NCBI GenBank assembly: GCA_019090765.1
Contig: JAHRVJ010000113.1
Location: forward strand, 1 to 8,541
Direction of reading: 5' to 3'
Source: Ilumatobacteraceae bacterium
GTDB taxonomy: Bacteria > Actinomycetota > Acidimicrobiia > Acidimicrobiales > Ilumatobacteraceae
DNA length: 8,541 bases
A model generated the notes under the pieces. The model was not told the DNA's origin, ran no database searches, and saw only the letters and a program-made list of their open reading frames with translations. The position numbers and the translations under genes are program-made. Of the stretch, positions 5,614-8,541 are shown piece after piece (position 1 is the first letter of the stretch; each line of letters starts with the position of its first letter).

Positions 5614-6257
5614 AGCGCTGAGCCTATGGCCTCACGTTCGTCAGCAGCATCGGGTGCGGCATGGTCGCGGTTCGCTCCTGACAGCCGAGACCTGGTCGCC
5701 CGCACGACAATTGCTGCCAGGGCGGCGAGAAGCGCGAGGCCTGCTGCCCACGAGGTTGTGGTCTTTGCTGCCGAGGCCACGCCCAGTAGGTGGTTTGTGG
5801 CGATCGGGTCCGGGTAGCTGGCCAGCGCCAGCCAGGCGAAGAGGTTCTCGAGGTAGTCGAATGCCATCGCCGCGAGCGGGAGGGCGCCGAGCCAGAGAAG
5901 TCGGTGGGGTTGCGGCGATAGCCGGTGGATGGCCAGGCTCAGCGAGGAGGCCAGGAAGACGCCGACGATGGCGGGGTAGAAGAGGTCGGCAAGTTGCATC
6001 TGCCGATAGGTGTCACGTCCGTTGGGTCCGCAGTCGTTGAGGAACTCGGTGACGCCATGGGCGCTGGTGAACAAGCGCATGTCGGGTGGAGTCTGGTGGC
6101 AGGCAGCCTCGACAGCGGGAATCGCGAACGGCGCTGATGATGCGAAGAACACCCAGGCGACTGGTGTGAACAGCATTGCGCTTGCGACCCACAGCTTCCA
6201 CGAGGCAAGTCGAGTCACGATCGAGGTGGTAGCGGTGAATGGTGTTGTCAGTTTCAT
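5610..6257 (-). CDS. Four-helix membrane protein of unknown function, first gene of the marR operon
   Basis: The 215-aa protein has hydrophobic segments at about 21-45, 91-110, 119-144 and 164-186. The region between helices 1 and 2 (about 46-90) is likely external and holds two cysteines (Cys53, Cys76) and LNDCGPNGRDTYRQMQLADLFYPAIVG. A G-x-x-GR-x-x-Y-x-x-x-Q-x-x-D-x-x-(Y/F)P pattern and FDYLENLFAW in helix 3 recall a widespread but unnamed bacterial membrane family. The C-terminal 30 residues are polar and presumably cytoplasmic. I do not recognise a transport or enzymatic motif. The ATG at 6257 has a GGGAG Shine-Dalgarno (6269-6265 on the minus strand) seven bases upstream, which fixes the start. 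The stop overlaps marR by ATGA. The two-palindrome operator lies 15-64 bases upstream, so expression is probably controlled by the MarR protein in response to whatever it senses, possibly a membrane-active compound (inference). Confidence 0.75.
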   Translation of the reverse strand: MKLTTPFTATTSIVTRLASWKLWVASAMLFTPVAWVFFASSAPFAIPAVEAACHQTPPDMRLFTSAHGVTEFLNDCGPNGRDTYRQMQLADLFYPAIVGVFLASSLSLAIHRLSPQPHRLLWLGALPLAAMAFDYLENLFAWLALASYPDPIATNHLLGVASAAKTTTSWAAGLALLAALAAIVVRATRSRLSGANRDHAAPDAADEREAIGSAL

Positions 6258-6271
6258 CTTGTAGCTCCCAA

Positions 6272-6321
6272 GTATGTAGTGCGAAATCGCAGGATATTTA
6301 ATACGATATCGTACTACATAC
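6272..6321. promoter_or_regulatory. Nested 50-bp operator: two MarR-type palindromes inside a larger inverted repeat
   Basis: Bases 6272-6291 and the reverse complement of 6302-6321 match at 17 of 20 positions, including GTATGTAGT perfectly, around a 10-base AT-rich spacer (ggatatttaa). Each arm contains its own palindrome: TGCGAAATCGCA (6280-6291, perfect except the central pair) and TACGATATCGTA (6302-6313, perfect). Their centres are 22 bases apart, about two helical turns, so two MarR dimers could bind on one face of the DNA. It sits just upstream of the GGGAG ribosome site of the membrane protein-marR operon and probably covers its promoter. Candidate -10 hexamers such as TATCCT lie within it, but none stands out. 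Binding by the operon's own MarR is inferred. Confidence 0.75.
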
Positions 6322-6486
6322 CAAATGGTGGTTTTGTTTGTCGCCGAGTGCTCTGACGATCGCTACTGGGACGAGCGTGTCGAGCGCTGCTAGTCGGACG
6401 GAGGGCACTCGAGCTCACCGGCACCGAGGCAGCGCCGCCACCGACCATCAATACTCGATATCGCCCCATGCCTGAGCACTATCTCT
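6322..6486. other. Gene-free stretch between the marR operon and the tRNA remnant
   Basis: I see no supported gene on either strand between the marR operator and the tRNA-like remnant at 6487. An 8-base palindrome CGATATCG (6456-6463) repeats the core of the TACGATATCGTA operator 150 bases away, but lacks the flanking matches and is not convincing as a second MarR site. Together with the remnant and the vapBC promoter region, the non-coding span from 6258 to 6631 is the longest in the window. Confidence 0.5.
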
Positions 6487-6510
6487 TGGCGGAACGGGAG
6501 GGACTCGAAC
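6487..6510 (-). repeat. tRNA 3'-end remnant, probable attachment site of an integrated element
   Basis: The minus strand reads GTTCGAGTCCCTCCC then GTTCCGCCA. This has the GTTCGAGTC of a T-loop, a CCCTC 3' T-stem strand, a seven-base acceptor strand CCGTTCC, discriminator G and an encoded CCA. The matching 5' parts are missing: no GAGGG precedes the T-loop (CGTCG is there instead) and no GGAACGG acceptor strand is found upstream. It is therefore only the 3' end of a tRNA gene, the usual core left when an integrase targets a tRNA. The discriminator G suggests Ser, Asn, Asp, Gln or Glu, but identity is unresolved. Polarity predicts that inserted DNA lies to the right. Confidence 0.6.
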
Positions 6511-6568
6511 GACGCTTCCAATCGTCAATCAGCGGGTCACGCCATTTCGAACCACCACGAAACAGACC

Positions 6569-6631
6569 TCGACACTGGTCTGAACGCCTGTATATACTGA
6601 AGACCTGGCTAGAGATATATAGAGGGGCCTT
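6569..6631 (+). promoter_or_regulatory. vapBC promoter with AT-rich operator-like motifs
   Basis: TCGACA (6569-6574) and TATACT (6593-6598), separated by 18 bases, each match five of six positions of the -35 and -10 consensus. The -10 overlaps the palindrome GTATATAC (6590-6597). A second TATATA (6616-6621) lies 25 bases further on in the predicted leader, just before the GAGGGG ribosome site (6622-6627) of vapB. VapB-type antitoxins commonly bind short palindromes over their promoter, so these two motifs are candidate operator sites (inference). Confidence 0.6.
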
Positions 6632-6841
6632 GTGGCGAAGACACTGATCGACATCGACGAGGTTGCGCTAGTTCGCGCCAAGAGCGCTCTCGGAACGACT
6701 ACGAAGAAGGAAACCGTCAACCAAGCCTTAGCGACGGTTGCTGCGCTCGCCGGACGTCGTCGTGACCTTGAACGGTTCGTTGCTGATGCTCACGCTGATC
6801 TCCGCGATGTCGACATCATGTCGAGTGCATGGCAGCGGTAG
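6632..6841 (+). CDS. vapB: VapB-type antitoxin (ribbon-helix-helix)
   Basis: The 69-aa product starts at GTG (MAKTLIDIDEVALVRAKSAL) and has the short beta strand plus two helices of a ribbon-helix-helix antitoxin of the DUF2191/VapB type: TLIDIDEVALVRAKSALGTTTKKETVNQALATVAAL covers about residues 4-39. The C-terminal part (RRRDLERFVADAHADLRDVDIMSSAWQR) is the likely toxin-neutralising tail, with alternating acidic residues and a closing Trp that would contact the VapC groove. The antitoxin dimer is expected to bind its own promoter and to repress it together with VapC. GAGGGG five bases before the GTG supports the start. The stop lies 13 bases inside vapC, so toxin translation is coupled to antitoxin translation. 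The pair sits about 120 bases inside the proposed island boundary, where it could act in maintenance (inference). Confidence 0.85.
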   Translation: MAKTLIDIDEVALVRAKSALGTTTKKETVNQALATVAALAGRRRDLERFVADAHADLRDVDIMSSAWQR

Positions 6842-7254
6842 CGACCTATATCGCCGACACGAGCGCCCTCTCGCGCCTGCACCTGCCGTCCGTTCGTTCT
6901 GTGCTCGCCCCGTTGATCGAATCAGGGGTTGTTGCCACTTGTGGGGTCATCGAGTTTGAAATCCTGTGGTCGACCCGGTCGCCCGCTGAGTTCAAGACTG
7001 TTAACGATGACCGGTCCGTCGGCTACGAGTGGTTGGCCACCGAGGACAACGACTGGCGTCGCGCACTCGAAGTGCAAGGAGAGCTCTGGTCGTCAGCCAG
7101 GATGCGAACCGTCCCGCTACCCGACTTGCTAATTGCAGCGGTGGCCGAACGACACCGGGTGACGATCCTCCACTACGACGGCGACTACGACATAGTCACT
7201 GGTATCACCGGCCAACCCACCCAGTGGATCGTGCCACAGGGATCAGCCCCCTGA
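6829..7254 (+). CDS. vapC: VapC toxin, PIN-domain ribonuclease
   Basis: The 141-aa protein is a PIN domain of normal length. Acidic residues expected to hold Mg2+ are present: Asp10 in YIADTSALSRL, Glu42 in VIEFEIL, Asp99 in PLPDLLIAAVAE, and Asp117/Asp119 in HYDGDYDIV. All four catalytic positions are kept, so the toxin should be active. VapC enzymes cleave structured RNAs such as specific tRNAs or rRNA loops; the target of this one cannot be read from sequence. The ATG at 6829 lies upstream of the vapB stop, a 13-base overlap typical of vapBC operons. No terminator is obvious after the stop at 7254, and a small unknown gene begins 67 bases on, so read-through into it is possible. Confidence 0.9.
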   Translation: MAAVATYIADTSALSRLHLPSVRSVLAPLIESGVVATCGVIEFEILWSTRSPAEFKTVNDDRSVGYEWLATEDNDWRRALEVQGELWSSARMRTVPLPDLLIAAVAERHRVTILHYDGDYDIVTGITGQPTQWIVPQGSAP

Positions 7255-7321
7255 CCCAGCCCGACCCGGCTGTGGTTCGTCGAGTGGCCGGTTGTCGACG
7301 ACGGGCTTCTACGAGGGGGAA

Positions 7322-7558
7322 ATGCGATCACCCACCCCTTTGGCTGATGGCGAGTCCATCGGGTTCCTGCGGCTGTTCCACGTGGAAGCGTTCCGCGGCG
7401 GAATGAACCGGTTGCTGCTCCGAGCCATGCCGACTGAGGAGAACCGTGAGAGAGTCGCGGTGCTCATGGCGGTCGGCTTGACGGTGGGCGCGGTGGTCCT
7501 GGGTACTCAGCGTCCGCAGTATGCGATCCCGTCCGAGTTACTCTCGGTGGCTGGGTGA
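7322..7558 (+). CDS. Small protein of unknown function with a hydrophobic segment
   Basis: The 78-aa frame begins MRSPTPLADGESIGFLRLF at an ATG with GAGG five bases upstream, which I prefer over a TTG at 7292 in the same frame. Residues about 52-66 (VAVLMAVGLTVGAVV) form one hydrophobic stretch, long enough for a marginal membrane helix or a buried core helix. The sequence before it is basic and helical (GGMNRLLLRAMPTEENRERV). I recognise no family. The stop TGA overlaps the next gene's start (GTG 7555 / ATG 7558), so the two are co-translated and likely work together. The codon usage and frame look coding, but a truncated gene left in the island is possible. Confidence 0.5.
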   Translation: MRSPTPLADGESIGFLRLFHVEAFRGGMNRLLLRAMPTEENRERVAVLMAVGLTVGAVVLGTQRPQYAIPSELLSVAG

Positions 7559-7926
7559 TGGGCGTTCTGACGGCGGAGGAGGTAGAGAGACTGTGGGCGC
7601 GCCTCGATGATGAGGCGCAGGCGGTCAAGCTCTCCCATCAGGCTGTCCTGCGGTTCGAACAGTTCTATCGCGGGCTCAGCGACCCCGACCGATCTGTGGT
7701 CGACGGCGTGCTGGCGAATTGGATAGGTCGTGGGCTCGATTCGCGGCGTCGGTTCGATGGCCTGGCTGTGATCAGTCGTTTCGAAATTCGGTCGGCGCTT
7801 CCGGCGTTACGGGAAGCTGTGAGTGCTCTTGACTGTGCCGAGGGCCCGTCGGTTCCGTTCGAGCGGTCCAAGCTTGGGCGGATCATCGAGAAGATTGAGG
7901 CTGCGGGCTCTAGCTGCGTTTCGTAG
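7558..7926 (+). CDS. Unknown helical protein, coupled to the preceding small gene
   Basis: The 122-aa product reads MGVLTAEEVERLWARLDDEAQAVKLSHQAVLRFEQFYRGLSDPDRSVVDGVLANWIGRGLD and on through FEIRSALPALREAVSALD to a Cys/Ser tail. It is all-helical by appearance. The second half (RRFDGLAVISRFEIRSALPALREAV) has the spacing of a HEAT-like helical pair, as found in some small immunity proteins of actinobacterial toxin systems; this is an impression, not a match. GGTGG lies seven bases before the ATG at 7558, and GTG 7555 is an adjacent alternative. The start overlaps the stop of the upstream gene. The stop is six bases from the end of a broken minus-strand gene, so the last residues (SSCVS) may have been altered by the rearrangement there. 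Confidence 0.6.
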   Translation: MGVLTAEEVERLWARLDDEAQAVKLSHQAVLRFEQFYRGLSDPDRSVVDGVLANWIGRGLDSRRRFDGLAVISRFEIRSALPALREAVSALDCAEGPSVPFERSKLGRIIEKIEAAGSSCVS

Positions 7927-7932
7927 GGGGCG

Positions 7933-8063
7933 TCAGCCGGCGAGTTTGCGGGCTTGGTGGGGGAGGAGTGTGCCTTCGATGAGTTGGCGGTTGGTTTGTT
8001 GTTCGTCTTGGTTGATGGCTTCGAGGTGGAGGGCGAGGTCGAGTGCGGGGCCTCGCCGGAGCT
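7933..8063 (-). pseudogene. C-terminal remnant of an unknown minus-strand gene with a frameshift
   Basis: On the minus strand, EKLRRGPALDLALHLEAINQDEQQ can be read in one frame and NRQLIEGTLLPHQARKLAG followed by TGA in another. The switch lies at about 8002, in CAACAAACCGCC. Restoring one A to the AAA run would join the two into DEQQNRQLIEGTLLPHQARKLAG, a natural helical ending. Third codon positions are mostly C, as expected for a real gene read on this strand, while the plus-strand frames look like shadows. No start and no N-terminal part remain; the coding character stops near 8063, where a plus-strand remnant begins. I do not recognise the family. It could equally be two short out-of-frame fragments without a single ancestor. 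Confidence 0.4.
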
Positions 8064-8407
8064 TCTCATCAACCGACGGCGAGCAGCTCCTGGGGTTTCT
8101 CTCGCAGTTGGCTCAGTGGACCGAGAACTATGGGGCTCCTGCATCTAGGAACGACCATAGGTTCTTCCTTGAGCTGCGGGCGGCCGGGATTCGGCGATGG
8201 AATGCGATGCAAGGTGGCTGGTGGGCTTCCGGTCTTCGAAAAGTCGCAGACTCTGCGTGGAGGGTTAGGGGTTACGGCGGAGTCGTGGACGCGTACAGCG
8301 AAATGTTGAGTGAGGTTCTGACCGTCCCTCTATCAGGTCCGAGCTCGCCAGATTGCGGTGTGCCGAGGACCGAGCCGCTCGCCTACAACGTTAACTTGGG
8401 CAGCTGA
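8061..8407 (+). pseudogene. 5'-truncated remnant of an unknown plus-strand gene
   Basis: From about 8061 to the TGA at 8407 the plus strand reads STDGEQLLGFLSQLAQWTEN, then YGAPASRNDHRFFLELRAAG, WNAMQGGWWASGLRKVADSAWRVRG and so on, about 113 residues in all. The Trp/aromatic-rich composition and the helical pattern look like genuine protein, but no credible start codon or ribosome site lies near the front, and the same frame further upstream to 7823 is only antisense to the minus-strand remnant and the end of the preceding gene. I therefore read it as a gene that lost its 5' end at the junction near 8060. The last 25 residues are low-complexity. Codon use is less GC-rich than in the left part of the window. 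No family is recognised; an internal start giving a short functional protein cannot be excluded. Confidence 0.4.
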
Positions 8408-8422
8408 TAGAGGTGACATCGC

Positions 8423-8465
8423 CTCGGCTGTCTTCTGATCGATTCGCTCGGCAGTCTTGTCTGCC
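8423..8465. repeat. Short imperfect direct repeat and small hairpin between two genes
   Basis: CTCGGCTGTCTT (8423-8434) and CTCGGCAGTCTT (8447-8458) match at 11 of 12 positions, 24 bases apart. The second copy leads into a five-pair hairpin, GGCAG-tcttgt-CTGCC (8450-8465). It lies just beyond the 3' end of the minus-strand gene at the right edge and could be part of its terminator, but the stem is weak. Confidence 0.3.
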
Positions 8466-8476
8466 TGTATCGAGAA

Positions 8477-8541
8477 TTAGACTTCTAGTTCGTCGAGTAG
8501 TGCCACGATCATGTTCGTGTAGAACTCCTGTCCGTCCGGGC
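8477..8541 (-). CDS. C-terminal end of an unidentified minus-strand gene (cut by the window edge)
   Basis: Entering from the right edge, the minus strand reads PDGQEFYTNMIVALLDELEV followed by TAA (8479-8477). The amphipathic helical ending directly before a stop looks like a natural protein C-terminus, and the other two minus frames are poorer (one stops after ten codons). Twenty residues are too few to assign a family. Its 3' end faces the plus-strand remnant ending at 8407. Confidence 0.45.
   Translation of the reverse strand, partial: PDGQEFYTNMIVALLDELEV

Noticed and set aside
6456..6463. Third MarR operator (CGATATCG)
   Set aside because: Only the eight-base core matches; the flanking bases and the outer GTATGTAGT arm are missing and it is 150 bases from the operon promoter.
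6487..6560. Complete tRNA gene on the minus strand
   Set aside because: Only the T-loop, 3' stem and acceptor end are present; no anticodon arm, no 5' T-stem strand and no 5' acceptor strand can be folded from the bases to the right.
7665..8144. Minus-strand frame of 159 codons
   Set aside because: It overlaps the plus-strand gene ending at 7926 and reads a third frame through the minus-strand remnant, giving a Ser/Pro/Lys/Thr-rich sequence.
7954..8148. Plus-strand 64-codon frame with an acidic hydrophobic product
   Set aside because: Codon third positions favour the minus strand here, and the frame crosses the junction near 8060 without change in character; read as a shadow.
1..8541. CRISPR array, insertion sequence or integrase gene
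   Set aside because: No regularly spaced repeats and no transposase or recombinase motifs were seen on either strand.

Overview
The window looks like chromosomal DNA from an actinobacterium (Actinomycetota). The GC content is fairly high, GTG starts are common, ATGA/GTGA stop-start overlaps are frequent, and several genes have a -10-like hexamer only 6-7 bases before the start codon, the leaderless layout common in this phylum. The protein families (actinobacterial PheA with an ACT domain, GlxA-type AraC regulator, VapBC) agree. I cannot name a genus from sequence alone.

Left two thirds (about 1-6260) is compact chromosomal DNA. A minus-strand larB-larC pair (larC runs off the left edge) encodes two enzymes of nickel-pincer cofactor synthesis. 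It is divergent from pheA (prephenate dehydratase), which is followed on the plus strand by a low-molecular-weight phosphatase-like protein and an overlapping six-helix membrane protein built from three similar two-helix units. Next come a small minus-strand Cys/His protein and a divergent DJ-1/PfpI-AraC (GlxA-type) regulator that share an intergenic region with TGGCA half-sites. A very strong 23-bp hairpin separates the regulator from a convergent minus-strand operon made of a four-helix membrane protein and a MarR repressor. That operon is preceded by a 50-bp nested inverted repeat carrying two MarR-like palindromes.

Right third (about 6320-8541) looks accessory. A gene-free stretch holds a 24-base tRNA 3'-end remnant in minus orientation without a matching 5' half, as left at one end by tRNA-targeted integration. 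Its polarity puts the inserted DNA on the right. There lie a vapBC toxin-antitoxin pair with its own promoter, a coupled pair of small unknown genes, two head-to-head gene remnants meeting near 8060, and the last 20 codons of a minus-strand gene entering from the right edge.

Functionally, the left part combines cofactor and amino-acid biosynthesis with two locally autoregulated transcription-factor modules (GlxA-like and MarR). The right part resembles the end of a decayed genomic island stabilised by a toxin-antitoxin system. No integrase, transposase, CRISPR array or complete RNA gene is visible, so the island reading rests on the tRNA remnant, the vapBC pair and the gene fragments.
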